Below are positions 5,421 through 12,891 of a stretch of DNA of 23,630 nt, piece by piece. Position 1 is the stretch's first letter. Each line of letters starts with the position of its first letter. The notes below the pieces were generated by a model that worked only from the letters and a program-made list of their open reading frames with translations, did no database searches and was not told the origin of the DNA. The translations under genes and the position numbers were made by a program. This DNA comes from a virus: IMG/VR virus record IMGVR_UViG_3300034166_000567, positions 1-23,630 of that record, one strand, 5' to 3'.

Positions 5421-5630
5421 ATGAAGTCATCTAGAGCAGGGGCTTTAGCCCAAAGATCATTTGTAAAACCAGAAAAAGTCAACCTTGGTCCAGAGGCAGC
5501 CAGCATACTTAAAAATCTTGAGCGAGCCAGAAACTATGGAAGCAAAAGAAAGTATAATGCCGAACTTAATAAGTTGGCTAAGAATCATCCAGAGTTTGCT
5601 GAAACAATCCTAACATTTGTTTGGAAGTAA
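5421..5630 (+). CDS. Small basic hypothetical protein (69 aa)
   Basis: Leaderless start behind a near-consensus promoter. Lys/Arg-rich and helical, with a segment NLERARNYGSKRKYNAELNK (20 residues) that could be a nucleic-acid-binding helix. Followed directly by two zinc-finger micro-genes. Function unknown. Confidence 0.7.
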   Translation: MKSSRAGALAQRSFVKPEKVNLGPEAASILKNLERARNYGSKRKYNAELNKLAKNHPEFAETILTFVWK

Positions 5631-5723
5631 ATGGAAAAATGTAGCCATACCTGGTATATGCGAGAGCCAGGAATTATGTGTACTAAATGTGGATTAATCT
5701 GGGAAAAGGGGATAGATGAGTAG
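5631..5723 (+). CDS. 30-aa zinc-knuckle micro-protein
   Basis: The ATG is immediately after the preceding stop. Cys4, His6, Cys17 and Cys20 (KCSHTW ... CTKCG) make a plausible zinc site. It overlaps the next micro-gene by 8 bases. The coupling and Cys pattern support it despite its length. Confidence 0.6.
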   Translation: MEKCSHTWYMREPGIMCTKCGLIWEKGIDE

Positions 5724-5820
5724 AACTATAGTCTGTCCTGTCTGCAAGAAAGAGTGGGATTTTAGAAAAGGTTTTGCTCACGAAAGTCTATACAAGCATA
5801 TGAAGGATTGTAAACCATAG
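5716..5820 (+). CDS. 34-aa zinc-finger micro-protein
   Basis: Cys7-x2-Cys10 followed by His28 and Cys32 (CPVC ... KHMKDC) resembles a C2HC zinc finger, a fold that binds DNA, RNA or protein. It starts inside the upstream gene and ends in a stop followed directly by a hairpin. Confidence 0.62.
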   Translation: MSRTIVCPVCKKEWDFRKGFAHESLYKHMKDCKP

Positions 5821-5835
5821 TGCCCGTATAGGGCA
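5821..5835 (+). terminator. Small hairpin after the zinc-finger gene
   Basis: TGCCC-GTATA-GGGCA forms a perfect 5-bp stem right after the stop codon. There is no adjacent T run, so termination is uncertain. Confidence 0.35.
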
Positions 5836-5897
5836 TAGGGAGGTGTAGAACTTCTATTTTGCGCCGAACTTTAAAGAGTATATGATAAAATATATCC

Positions 5898-6023
5898 GTG
5901 AATAAACTGGATTCATCATATAGCAAATTTATGGCCTACAGGATAGCCTGTACTCAATGCGACGAACTATACCCTCAGACAAGCGACGAACCATTTGTCT
6001 GTAATATCTGCATATCTGATTGA
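5898..6023 (+). CDS. 41-aa zinc-ribbon micro-protein (GTG start)
   Basis: GTG at 5898 lies 6 nt after TAAAAT. The product has CTQC (18-21) and CNIC (35-38), a standard zinc ribbon. The 15-nt gap to the next gene holds that gene's own TATAAT. The role is unknown. Confidence 0.6.
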   Translation: MNKLDSSYSKFMAYRIACTQCDELYPQTSDEPFVCNICISD

Positions 6024-6038
6024 TGGTATAATAGTTAT

Positions 6039-6653
6039 ATGTCATATGCCATCAACAACAAGCCAGTAGGAAATAATCCTGACTCAATCGAAAGAACTGA
6101 GTCATATCACAAATTTTTAAATAAATTAGGAAACTCTGCAGAAAACATTATAACTATTCCTAATTTTTTAACACAAGAAGAAATATCTTATCTTATGGAT
6201 GGTCTAGAAGATAGACACTCTCACCGTTTTGTTTCTCAAAAAGGTCCTAATGGAGAGCCATTAACCTACATGCGTAAGTATGATGGTCTGCCAGATAAGT
6301 CCAATCTTATAGGCAGAGTTAAAGATGAAATAAAAAAAGCATACAACTTAGAAGATATTGAGATAGCAGAAAAAGAAGAATTCTTGGGCGTTGTTCACTG
6401 GGAGACTGGATCTTACTTAAACACACATGTGGATGACCTTGGATATGTAACAGAAAACCACTTACCAATTATTATTTATTTAAATGATAACTATGAGGGT
6501 GGAGAGATTAAGTTTGAAACACATGATGTTTGTATTAAGCCAAAGACTGGTGACTTAGTCGTATTCCCTGGGAATATGCACTACGCTCATGAAGTTAAAG
6601 AGGTTTTATCTGGTGATAGATACACTCTGCCTATTTGGTTTACGGTAGTTTAA
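6039..6653 (+). CDS. Prolyl-4-hydroxylase-like 2OG-Fe(II) oxygenase (204 aa)
   Basis: Leaderless start 6 nt after TATAAT (6027-6032). The iron triad is His130-x-Asp132 (HVD) and His184 (HEV), and Arg194 is the likely 2-oxoglutarate anchor. Between them are the family's hallmark strands: YLNDNYEGGEIKF, then KPKTGDLVVFPG. These match the C-terminal domain of the fusion at 6899-8326. First of a three-gene unit (6039-8326). The substrate is unknown; phage members of this type are often suspected of modifying proteins or small molecules. Confidence 0.9.
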   Translation: MSYAINNKPVGNNPDSIERTESYHKFLNKLGNSAENIITIPNFLTQEEISYLMDGLEDRHSHRFVSQKGPNGEPLTYMRKYDGLPDKSNLIGRVKDEIKKAYNLEDIEIAEKEEFLGVVHWETGSYLNTHVDDLGYVTENHLPIIIYLNDNYEGGEIKFETHDVCIKPKTGDLVVFPGNMHYAHEVKEVLSGDRYTLPIWFTVV

Positions 6654-6654
6654 A

Positions 6655-6906
6655 ATGACAGATGACATGAAAAAAAGAAAACTTCTAGATGGTTCTGAGG
6701 TCAATGATTACGATTATCCAATTGATTTAATTTTGCATACAAAAGCACCAGGTAAGTGGAAGTTGATTGACCTTGAAACAGGACAAGAATATCTTGGATC
6801 AGACGTATCTCATGAAACATTTGGAGAACTTTTAAGAAGCAAAGTTGCAAAGGCTAAGATAGGTTCTTGGTTTAAAACAAAGGGAAGAGTAATAAAAAAT
6901 GGATAA
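6655..6906 (+). CDS. Small conserved-looking protein between two oxygenases (83 aa)
   Basis: It starts 1 nt after the upstream stop and overlaps the downstream gene by 8 nt, so it is co-translated with both oxygenases. The middle has DYDYPIDLILHTK and WKLIDLETGQEY, which look like beta strands, and the C terminus is basic (KVAKAKIGSWFKTKGR). It could be a substrate-carrier or accessory protein. No family recognised. Confidence 0.75.
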   Translation: MTDDMKKRKLLDGSEVNDYDYPIDLILHTKAPGKWKLIDLETGQEYLGSDVSHETFGELLRSKVAKAKIGSWFKTKGRVIKNG

Positions 6907-8326
6907 TACCAATAAGCCTATAACATTTCACTGGATGTGGAGAAGACACTGGCAGATAAACGATAGCATTGAGAACCTAGACCTTAAGGGAATTCTTTCT
7001 ATGGCACAAGAACTAGATGGTGCTAACGTTAAATCTGTTTTACTTCCCTATGGCCCAGGAGGTATTGATTTTTCATTAGTTATACAAGAAGCATTACAAA
7101 AAACAAATCAACTGATTATGACAATTGCCCTGCCAGCATATGGAACAAGTCCTGACTATGCTGCTAAGATTGTTGACACGTTAAATAAGTTTGCACCTGG
7201 AAGAATTGGCGTAAACCTAGTTTCTGGAAGATGGGGTGATGAAGGAAACGACAAGTCTGAGAAGATAGTTATAGACCACTATATGCACGACCCTTCACTT
7301 ATTGACACTCTTGCAAAAAGGGTTGCCATCTCTGCAGTTTGGATGGACAAATTTATGAATTTAATGAGTGCCCATGAGCACAAAACCCACATGGCAGTTG
7401 TTGGCTCTTCAGATACAACAATTGGTATAGCAAACAAACATTGCGAATATATATATGTTGATGACAACCTATTGTTTAAGGACCAGTTTAAAAAGATTGA
7501 TCTGGATAAGGTAAAGCCAATAGTCATTATTGACCCACTTATTACTACCCATCCAGACGATGAAAAGCATGTTAAGTATGACAAGAATGCACCAGTTAGA
7601 CAACAAAACCACTTAATAAAAGGAAAGTTAGTCGATGTTGTTGCACAAATAAGAAACCTGTCTGAGAAGTTTGGCATTTATGACTTTATGATTCATACTG
7701 ATCAAGAAGATATTAGCAAGTTGCTAGATATGGTAAAAAACTTTAATGATATTGTAGTGCCTGAAGGAAATGTAATAGGTTACTCTGACCTAACGGTACA
7801 AAACTTTAATAATATCGGAAGTGATCCTAGAAATGTAAAAGTATTTAATAATTATTTAAGCAAAGAAGAATGTGACCATATTATAGGACTTATAAATAAT
7901 ACAGAGACAAGTAATAATCGTCCCTTGCAACCAGACGATTCTGGAAATCCTACACTGTCTTTATTATATTACGATTCACTCAGGTATTCAGAAAGATATA
8001 TCCCTGGTATTCAGTCTATCGTAGAAAAAGAATTTAATGTAAAACTAAAACCAAGAAATTCTCGTTTTGCTCAATGGGTTCATAATAATAGTCAAACTAT
8101 TCCAATAGATGATATGGGTCATAAAGACTCAAACCATTTAGCAGGATGGGTTTATTTGAATGATGACTACGATGGTGGTGGTTTGTCATTTTTTAATCAA
8201 GGACTATCCCTTAAGCCAAAGGCTGGTGATCTAATTCTATTCCCTGGGAATCCTCATTATTGGTACCATGTTGGCCCAGCAAATGGCTCAAGATACATTA
8301 TGCCAATATGGTTTGATTTTGTTTAA
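6899..8326 (+). CDS. Luciferase-like monooxygenase fused to a 2OG-Fe(II) oxygenase (475 aa)
   Basis: Residues 1 to about 290 look like a flavin-dependent luciferase-like monooxygenase (TIM barrel) related to the SsuD/alkanesulfonate group: FHWMWRRHWQIND at the N terminus, LLPYGPGGIDFSLVIQEAL, and GRIGVNLVSGRWGDEG followed by an aromatic DHYMHDP region. Residues from about 310 form a prolyl-4-hydroxylase-like domain: His408-x-Asp410 (HKD), WVYLNDDYDGGGLSFF, KPKAGDLILFPG, His457, Arg465. One continuous frame spans both halves. It would use reduced flavin and O2 in one half and 2-oxoglutarate, Fe(II) and O2 in the other, perhaps oxidising one substrate twice. The combination is unfamiliar to me. 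It overlaps its upstream partner by 8 nt. Confidence 0.82.
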   Translation: MDNTNKPITFHWMWRRHWQINDSIENLDLKGILSMAQELDGANVKSVLLPYGPGGIDFSLVIQEALQKTNQLIMTIALPAYGTSPDYAAKIVDTLNKFAPGRIGVNLVSGRWGDEGNDKSEKIVIDHYMHDPSLIDTLAKRVAISAVWMDKFMNLMSAHEHKTHMAVVGSSDTTIGIANKHCEYIYVDDNLLFKDQFKKIDLDKVKPIVIIDPLITTHPDDEKHVKYDKNAPVRQQNHLIKGKLVDVVAQIRNLSEKFGIYDFMIHTDQEDISKLLDMVKNFNDIVVPEGNVIGYSDLTVQNFNNIGSDPRNVKVFNNYLSKEECDHIIGLINNTETSNNRPLQPDDSGNPTLSLLYYDSLRYSERYIPGIQSIVEKEFNVKLKPRNSRFAQWVHNNSQTIPIDDMGHKDSNHLAGWVYLNDDYDGGGLSFFNQGLSLKPKAGDLILFPGNPHYWYHVGPANGSRYIMPIWFDFV

Positions 8327-8329
8327 TGG

Positions 8330-8335
8330 TATAAT
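8330..8335 (+). promoter_or_regulatory. -10 box for 8342
   Basis: TATAAT 6 nt before the ATG at 8342, in the gap after the fusion gene. No convincing -35 is seen. Confidence 0.5.
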
Positions 8336-8341
8336 TATTAA

Positions 8342-8467
8342 ATGGAAAAATCTAAGTGTTTTTTTTGCAATAAAGATGCAACTCATTACGACATAGTTGT
8401 AGATCACTCTGACTATATTGTTGCAGATGTTTGTTTAGATCATCTCTCTATGGGTCTTATATCATAA
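8342..8467 (+). CDS. 41-aa zinc-binding micro-protein
   Basis: Leaderless start 6 nt after TATAAT. Cys6-x2-Cys9 (CFFCN) and Cys31-x2-His34 (CLDH) form a plausible zinc site. It ends 1 nt before the sulfotransferase gene and is probably coupled to it. Confidence 0.62.
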   Translation: MEKSKCFFCNKDATHYDIVVDHSDYIVADVCLDHLSMGLIS

Positions 8468-8468
8468 T

Positions 8469-8984
8469 ATGTCAAATATAGTAATTGTTACATATCCTAG
8501 ATCTGGGGCAAACTACCTGTCAAATTTGCTACTAAATAACTGTAGGAAAGATATAAAATATTTTCATATTCCAGAGAAGCCTGATAGGTTTATTATAACT
8601 GTTGTACGAGATCCTTTTGAATCTATTCACTCTCATGTGACCATGAGAAAGCATTATCACCCAGATGAAGATTATAGCAAAAGATACAATAACGAGTATC
8701 GGGATATGTGTAACTTTTTATATAAAAATGCAGACATTGTTATTAAGTATGAAGATCTGGTAGAATTTCCAGAGAAAGTATTATCAAGGATTTGCAGTGA
8801 TCTTAACTTTGATATAGATCCATTAGACATCCCTGTGCCTATAACAGAAGACAATAAAGAAAACACATATTTAAGATCAAGCAAAATCTCTCAAAAGTAT
8901 AATGAAAAGCATTTTGATATAAATGATATAGAGGATTGTTATGGTCCATATACAAAACTATTATCAAAAAGAATTGATCTGTGA
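8469..8984 (+). CDS. Short sulfotransferase-like protein (171 aa)
   Basis: The 5'-phosphosulfate loop is YPRSGANYLSNLL (9-21), and the 3'-phosphate motif is VRDPFESIHSH (46-56). A KYEDLVEFPEKVL segment follows, as in cytosolic and bacterial sulfotransferases. At 171 aa it is near the minimum for the fold. It lies between the oxygenase unit and an SGNH hydrolase gene, which suggests a shared modification pathway. It shares layout with 4373-4936 but is well diverged from it. The acceptor is unknown. Confidence 0.82.
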   Translation: MSNIVIVTYPRSGANYLSNLLLNNCRKDIKYFHIPEKPDRFIITVVRDPFESIHSHVTMRKHYHPDEDYSKRYNNEYRDMCNFLYKNADIVIKYEDLVEFPEKVLSRICSDLNFDIDPLDIPVPITEDNKENTYLRSSKISQKYNEKHFDINDIEDCYGPYTKLLSKRIDL

Positions 8985-8996
8985 CAGAGTTCTAAG

Positions 8997-10001
8997 ATGT
9001 ATTTAACAGAAGACATTCTACATTTTTATAAAAATAACAGCAAAAATAGTAGATACCTAAATAAATATTTTACAGGTACGGGCCATGTGGGACGATATGA
9101 TTCATATCAGGTGGGAGTTGTTGATAATAAATCAAACGAAAATGCTTTTATATCTACAGTTGATGAGGACAACACATATGAAATCAATGAAATTGGTCTT
9201 CGTGGAGAAGTTTATAAAGATGCAGATTTTTTAGCCTCTGGTTGCTCTATAACTTTTGGTATTGGTGTTCCAGAAAATGGAAGATGGACGAACATTTTAA
9301 ATGATAAAATCAATAAGAATGTTATGAATCTAGGAAACCCTGGAGCATCCGTACGAACTATTTGTCATAATACTATTCGATATTGTATGAATAACAAAAT
9401 GCCAAAAGAAATTTTTTGTTTAATGCCAGATTTTTTTAGAAGTATGGTTGTAGTAGATAAAGAATTTTATAAATCAAAAGTCAATAGAGGAGACCTTAAA
9501 GAGTCTGAGATTTTAGAACTAACCTACTGTAGTCCTAGCCTTATGTATTATGAAAATCATATTTTTATGCAAATAAAAGATCAAAAATATATAGAAGACT
9601 CGACTTCCCCACACCAATTAATTTTAGATGCTATAGATGATATTTATATCTTAGAATCATTTTGTTTATCAAATAATATAAAATTATATTGGACAACTTG
9701 GCATAGGCCGAGTTCTTTAATTATGGAAGAATTAGTAAAGTTAAAAGACTTCAAATTAAAAAATTTTTTACCTTTTATAATGTTTAGCAAATCAGATAGT
9801 TTTAGAGATAATATAGAGAAACATTGTGATTTATTTCACGAATCTGAATTTAAGGATCATTTGTGCTGGTCAAAAGGATCTGACTATTCTGTTATAAATT
9901 ATAAAAAAGCGCCAAAAGAATATCACCCAGGAATTCATTTTCATCAGCATGTGGCAGATTTTTTTTATAGCCGATATAGTCAAAATAATACAATAGTTTG
10001 A
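8997..10001 (+). CDS. SGNH/GDSL hydrolase-like protein, copy 1 (334 aa)
   Basis: Block I is SGCSITFG with the candidate nucleophile Ser84, preceded by INEIGLRG, a common lead-in of SGNH domains. Block II is NLGNPGAS (Gly113). The C-terminal HPGIHFHQH (310-318) probably supplies the catalytic His. Such enzymes are esterases or acyltransferases acting on acetylated sugars or lipids. There is no signal peptide, so it should act in the cytoplasm or on the virion. It has close paralogues at 11376 and 13635 and shares a 102-bp identical stretch with 11376. Very AT-rich. Confidence 0.78.
   Translation: MYLTEDILHFYKNNSKNSRYLNKYFTGTGHVGRYDSYQVGVVDNKSNENAFISTVDEDNTYEINEIGLRGEVYKDADFLASGCSITFGIGVPENGRWTNILNDKINKNVMNLGNPGASVRTICHNTIRYCMNNKMPKEIFCLMPDFFRSMVVVDKEFYKSKVNRGDLKESEILELTYCSPSLMYYENHIFMQIKDQKYIEDSTSPHQLILDAIDDIYILESFCLSNNIKLYWTTWHRPSSLIMEELVKLKDFKLKNFLPFIMFSKSDSFRDNIEKHCDLFHESEFKDHLCWSKGSDYSVINYKKAPKEYHPGIHFHQHVADFFYSRYSQNNTIV
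9393..9494 (+). repeat. 102-bp exact repeat, copy A
   Basis: Base-for-base identical to 11778-11879, including all synonymous positions, while the flanking coding sequence differs at many sites. It encodes the same 34 residues in both SGNH genes. Confidence 0.92.
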
Positions 10002-10026
10002 CTTTTTGCTCAGTTTAGGATATACT
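9998..10026 (+). promoter_or_regulatory. Promoter of the 10033-11332 operon
   Basis: TTGACT (9998-10003), a 17-nt spacer and TATACT (10021-10026), 6 nt before the ATG at 10033. The -35 box includes the last bases of the SGNH gene. Confidence 0.7.
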
Positions 10027-10032
10027 AAATAT

Positions 10033-10263
10033 ATGATTCAATGGATTGCTGATTACGCACACTGGGTGCTTGCCTGCATTGGCGTATCTGGTATTTACTT
10101 TGTAGGTCGCAAGACTCTATGGGGATGGTTCGTACTATTGTTCAATGAGTGCTTGTGGATAGCCTATGCTTTAGTAACAGACCAATACGGGTTTATCTTT
10201 GCAGCAGTAGCCTACGGTGCTGTTTATATTAGATCTTACCTACACTGGAGACGAGATGCCTAG
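10033..10263 (+). CDS. Three-helix membrane protein (76 aa)
   Basis: The ATG at 10033 is preferred to a start at 10006 because the -10 box lies exactly 6 nt upstream. Three hydrophobic segments (around WVLACIGVSGIYF, WFVLLFNECLWIAYAL and FIFAAVAYGAVYI) and a basic C-terminal end (HWRRDA) suggest an inner-membrane protein. No family assigned; a small transporter subunit or exclusion protein are options. It begins an eight-gene operon. Confidence 0.75.
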   Translation: MIQWIADYAHWVLACIGVSGIYFVGRKTLWGWFVLLFNECLWIAYALVTDQYGFIFAAVAYGAVYIRSYLHWRRDA

Positions 10264-10465
10264 ACATTACGATATACCCGATCCATTTCAAACCTTTGTC
10301 GCCAAGAAGTATGCTAACGCTAAGGGTGCTGTGTATGATTTCTTTTCTAAAGAATGGTATATGAAGTGTGGATGTTGTAAGGAAGAGTTGTTTGCTCCAT
10401 CCCGCAAAATTTTAACTAAGATACGCCTATACCACACAAGAAACGAGTGCCTTAATGGATACTGA
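10256..10465 (+). CDS. Small Cys-rich protein (69 aa)
   Basis: The ATG at 10256 has GGAG upstream and overlaps the previous stop by 8 nt. CGCC in the middle and H-x4-C near the end (HTRNEC) could bind zinc. It overlaps the next gene by 11 nt. Function unknown. Confidence 0.7.
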   Translation: MPRHYDIPDPFQTFVAKKYANAKGAVYDFFSKEWYMKCGCCKEELFAPSRKILTKIRLYHTRNECLNGY

Positions 10466-10577
10466 ACAAAACTTCGATCAAGAGTTTAGTGTTGAAGACA
10501 TTACGAACGCCATTGTAAATCAGGCTAAGGCTGAAGTTAAGTCTAGGTTTGGAAATAAGAAACGGCATAGACAATGA
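10455..10577 (+). CDS. 40-aa hypothetical protein
   Basis: It starts within the end of the upstream gene and ends in an ATGA overlap with the next one. Acidic first half, strongly basic C terminus (RFGNKKRHRQ). No motif recognised; kept because of the coupling on both sides. Confidence 0.6.
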   Translation: MDTEQNFDQEFSVEDITNAIVNQAKAEVKSRFGNKKRHRQ

Positions 10578-10681
10578 CATGCAATGTCTGTGGACTATCT
10601 AAAGAATCAGAATGGTTTTGGAATTCTCACCAAACAATGTCGGATGGAAAGGTCTGGTGTGTAAATGCCAAGAGAGCCTAA
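10574..10681 (+). CDS. 35-aa zinc-binding micro-protein
   Basis: Start in an ATGA overlap. CNVC (residues 3-6), then His19 and Cys29, form a possible zinc site. The stop is followed at once by ATTACGA and the next start. Confidence 0.58.
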   Translation: MTCNVCGLSKESEWFWNSHQTMSDGKVWCVNAKRA

Positions 10682-10691
10682 GATTACGAAG

Positions 10692-10790
10692 ATGGACTGG
10701 AGAGCATTGGGCTATTGGCCAGTTTATAAGGATGGAAAGAAGGTGTGGGAAAAAGATGATAAATCATTCAACCAAGACAGAAAGAACTAA
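10692..10790 (+). CDS. 32-aa hypothetical micro-protein
   Basis: Short frame 10 nt after the previous stop, with ATTACGA in the gap. The product (MDWRALGYWPVYKDGKKVWE at the start) is aromatic and basic and looks like folded protein rather than a random frame. Less certain than its neighbours. Confidence 0.45.
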   Translation: MDWRALGYWPVYKDGKKVWEKDDKSFNQDRKN

Positions 10791-10863
10791 AATACTTCCA
10801 TTACGATGGATAGGAAATATATGTGGAGAGTTTGCTGGCAACCATATTGTTAAGTGTGTTAAT

Positions 10864-11076
10864 ATGGATGAAGATGAAGAGTATGGTTTTCTCTATAAAT
10901 ACCACGCATTTATGTGGAAGTACCTTAATAAGCCTTACGAGTGGTGGGGAACTTATTACACCATAGATATGAAGTCTTGGAAAGAAGAGTTAGATAAGAT
11001 TAAGATTGACATGTCTGACTCTGGCTGGGATGACTATGATGAGTTTGGGAAAGCATATTGGGAGGATAAAGAATGA
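10864..11076 (+). CDS. Acidic aromatic hypothetical protein (70 aa)
   Basis: The ATG at 10864 is the first reasonable start after the stop at 10790. The frame stays open as far as 10612, but that part overlaps other genes and looks like a shadow. The product is acidic and rich in Trp/Tyr (YEWWGTYYTID). A 15-codon ATG frame at 10806 just upstream may be a decayed or frameshifted N terminus. It overlaps the next start by ATGA. Confidence 0.65.
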   Translation: MDEDEEYGFLYKYHAFMWKYLNKPYEWWGTYYTIDMKSWKEELDKIKIDMSDSGWDDYDEFGKAYWEDKE

Positions 11077-11246
11077 GTATAGACGATATGATCTTGCGAG
11101 AAGAAATTGCAAGGGCTATAGAGGCCATACCTATTGAACCATCAGTTACAAATGCTTTAGGTATGCGTATAGAGGCAGCAAAGATTGCAAGGGGAGAAGA
11201 TAATTATATGACTACTATTTTTGAGAGGCAGGTGGATTTCGAATGA
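11073..11246 (+). CDS. Small helical hypothetical protein (57 aa)
   Basis: It is bounded by ATGA overlaps on both sides. Mostly helical and charged (MILREEIARAIEAI, MRIEAAKIARGED). No domain recognised. Confidence 0.68.
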   Translation: MSIDDMILREEIARAIEAIPIEPSVTNALGMRIEAAKIARGEDNYMTTIFERQVDFE

Positions 11247-11332
11247 TTAGTTTATTTTTTTTAGTCCCAGCATTTATTGCTGGCTATGTGGCATGCTATT
11301 TTATTATGACATACAAGGTAAATCAAGACTGA
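11243..11332 (+). CDS. 29-aa single-pass membrane micro-protein
   Basis: Starts in an ATGA overlap. One hydrophobic helix (LFFLVPAFIAGYVACYFIM) with a short charged tail. Probably an inner-membrane peptide and the last gene of this operon. Confidence 0.6.
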   Translation: MISLFFLVPAFIAGYVACYFIMTYKVNQD

Positions 11333-11364
11333 CAAGGACTTATACCAAATTTTTCTTTTTATGA

Positions 11365-11370
11365 TATAAT
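11365..11370 (+). promoter_or_regulatory. -10 box of SGNH copy 2
   Basis: TATAAT 5 nt before the ATG at 11376. The -35 region is weak (TTATAC at 19-nt spacing). Confidence 0.5.
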
Positions 11371-11375
11371 TAATT

Positions 11376-12389
11376 ATGAAATTTTTAACAAGAGATATTT
11401 TAAGTTTTTATAAATCAAATTACGAAAACAGTTGGTATTTAAAAAAGTTTTTTTCAAATACAAAAGAGGTTGGGCTGCATAAGCCATTTCGTAAAGATAT
11501 TGTGAGTTCTCAGCGTAATTTTAAAGACAATGTTGTGGAAACAATTGATGAAGTCAATACATATGAAACAAATTCTATTGGTTGCAGAGGAAAGATTGAT
11601 GAAGATTCAGAAATCTTTGCATCTGGTTGCTCCATAACCTTTGGTCTTGGTGTTCCAGAATTCGGAATGTGGACAGAATTACTAGGAAAAAAAATTAACA
11701 AAAGTGTCACAAACTTGGGCAGTCCTGGAGCCTCAGTAGAAAGCATTTGTACTAATATTATTCAATATTGTATGACCAACAAAATGCCAAAAGAAATTTT
11801 TTGTTTAATGCCAGATTTTTTTAGAAGTATGGTTGTAGTAGATAAAGAATTTTATAAATCAAAAGTCAATAGAGGAGACATGGGAACAAGAGATAGCCTA
11901 GAATATATATACTCTAACCCAACTATAGTTAAAGATAATAGATCATTTTTTATGGAAGTAGAAAATCAAAAATATATAGAAGATTATACTTCTCCACATC
12001 AATTAATTCTAAATTCCTTAAACCTTATCTATATTTTAGAATCATTTTGTTTATCAAACAACATAAAACTATATTGGACAACTTGGCACTCACCAAGTTC
12101 TTATATTTTAGACGAATTAAGCAAAATGGAAAATTTTAAATTAAAAAATTTTACATCTTTATACTCTCCTAGCCTATATTATAATAAGGGCCTTGGTGAA
12201 CTAGTAGACTCTGTTTGTAGTCCTCATACCCATGAACACGAGTTTAAAAATCATCCATCTTGGAATATAGGTTCTGATTATGCTTTTATAAATGGAGAAA
12301 AAACATTTAAAAATACTCACCCAGGGATACACATTCAAGAGCACATTGCAGATTTTTTTTACAATTTATATAATGATAAAGATAAATAA
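11376..12389 (+). CDS. SGNH/GDSL hydrolase-like protein, copy 2 (337 aa)
   Basis: Same architecture as copy 1: block I SGCSITFG with Ser86, block II NLGSPGAS, and HPGIHIQEH (315-323) near the C terminus. It is very similar to copy 1 over most of its length and less so to copy 3. The divergence is uneven: one 102-bp block is identical to copy 1. The gene has its own TATAAT and no Shine-Dalgarno sequence. Its likely role is esterase or acyltransferase on a sugar or lipid; the substrate is unknown. Confidence 0.78.
   Translation: MKFLTRDILSFYKSNYENSWYLKKFFSNTKEVGLHKPFRKDIVSSQRNFKDNVVETIDEVNTYETNSIGCRGKIDEDSEIFASGCSITFGLGVPEFGMWTELLGKKINKSVTNLGSPGASVESICTNIIQYCMTNKMPKEIFCLMPDFFRSMVVVDKEFYKSKVNRGDMGTRDSLEYIYSNPTIVKDNRSFFMEVENQKYIEDYTSPHQLILNSLNLIYILESFCLSNNIKLYWTTWHSPSSYILDELSKMENFKLKNFTSLYSPSLYYNKGLGELVDSVCSPHTHEHEFKNHPSWNIGSDYAFINGEKTFKNTHPGIHIQEHIADFFYNLYNDKDK
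11778..11879 (+). repeat. 102-bp exact repeat, copy B
   Basis: Identical to 9393-9494. The boundaries fall inside coding sequence at the same codon positions of both SGNH genes, as expected of gene conversion or recent recombination. Confidence 0.92.
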
Positions 12390-12406
12390 AATCAACAAAC
12401 CTTTAT

Positions 12407-12435
12407 TTGACAAATCTAAAAATCTAAGGTATACT
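12407..12435 (+). promoter_or_regulatory. Promoter of the HAD phosphatase
   Basis: TTGACA (12407-12412), a 17-nt spacer and TATACT (12430-12435), 6 nt before the ATG at 12442. A CAAACCT heptamer lies just upstream at 12396. Confidence 0.72.
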
Positions 12436-12441
12436 TAAAAA

Positions 12442-12891
12442 ATGAAACCAACAGCACACATATATGATGTAGATGGAACCCTAGCCAATGTAGATCCATA
12501 CCTGCACTATGTTCGTGGCTCTAATAGGGACTACAACGCCTTTCATGAGGCTTCTATAGATGCCCTGCCAAATGTAGAGGTTGTTGAGATGCTAAATAAT
12601 TCTGTTAGTGATGGACACTCTATCCTGGTTGTCACATCTCGTAAAGAAAAGTATCGTGGGCTGACGTCTATGTGGCTTGCTAAGAATAACATTAGATCTC
12701 ATGGGTTGTTTATGAGGGCAGACGATGACAATAGACCAGATTACGAAGCAAAGAAAGACATGCTTGATAATATAAATAAACTATGGGATGTTACCTATGC
12801 TGTTGATGATAATCCTAATGTGATAAGGTTGTGGGAAGACCACGACATTCCTACAAAAAAAATAGGAACTTGGGACGGTAATAAGAATTGA
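12442..12891 (+). CDS. HAD-superfamily phosphatase, polynucleotide 3'-phosphatase-like (149 aa)
   Basis: Motif I is YDVDGTLA (nucleophile Asp9, acid/base Asp11), motif II is VVTSRKEKYRG, and the last motif is DDNPNVIRLW. The order and the TSR plus DDNP motifs resemble the phosphatase half of phage polynucleotide kinase (T4 PseT), with no kinase domain. It could trim 3' phosphates during nucleic-acid repair, or act on nucleotides. Leaderless behind a strong promoter. Confidence 0.8.
   Translation: MKPTAHIYDVDGTLANVDPYLHYVRGSNRDYNAFHEASIDALPNVEVVEMLNNSVSDGHSILVVTSRKEKYRGLTSMWLAKNNIRSHGLFMRADDDNRPDYEAKKDMLDNINKLWDVTYAVDDNPNVIRLWEDHDIPTKKIGTWDGNKN

Noticed and set aside
7279-7677. 132-aa - strand frame inside the fusion gene
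   Set aside because: Antisense shadow of the monooxygenase domain; the + strand frame shows clear family motifs.
10612-10863. N-terminal extension of the 70-aa gene at 10864
   Set aside because: It overlaps two coupled micro-genes in other frames, and its residues look like a shadow translation.
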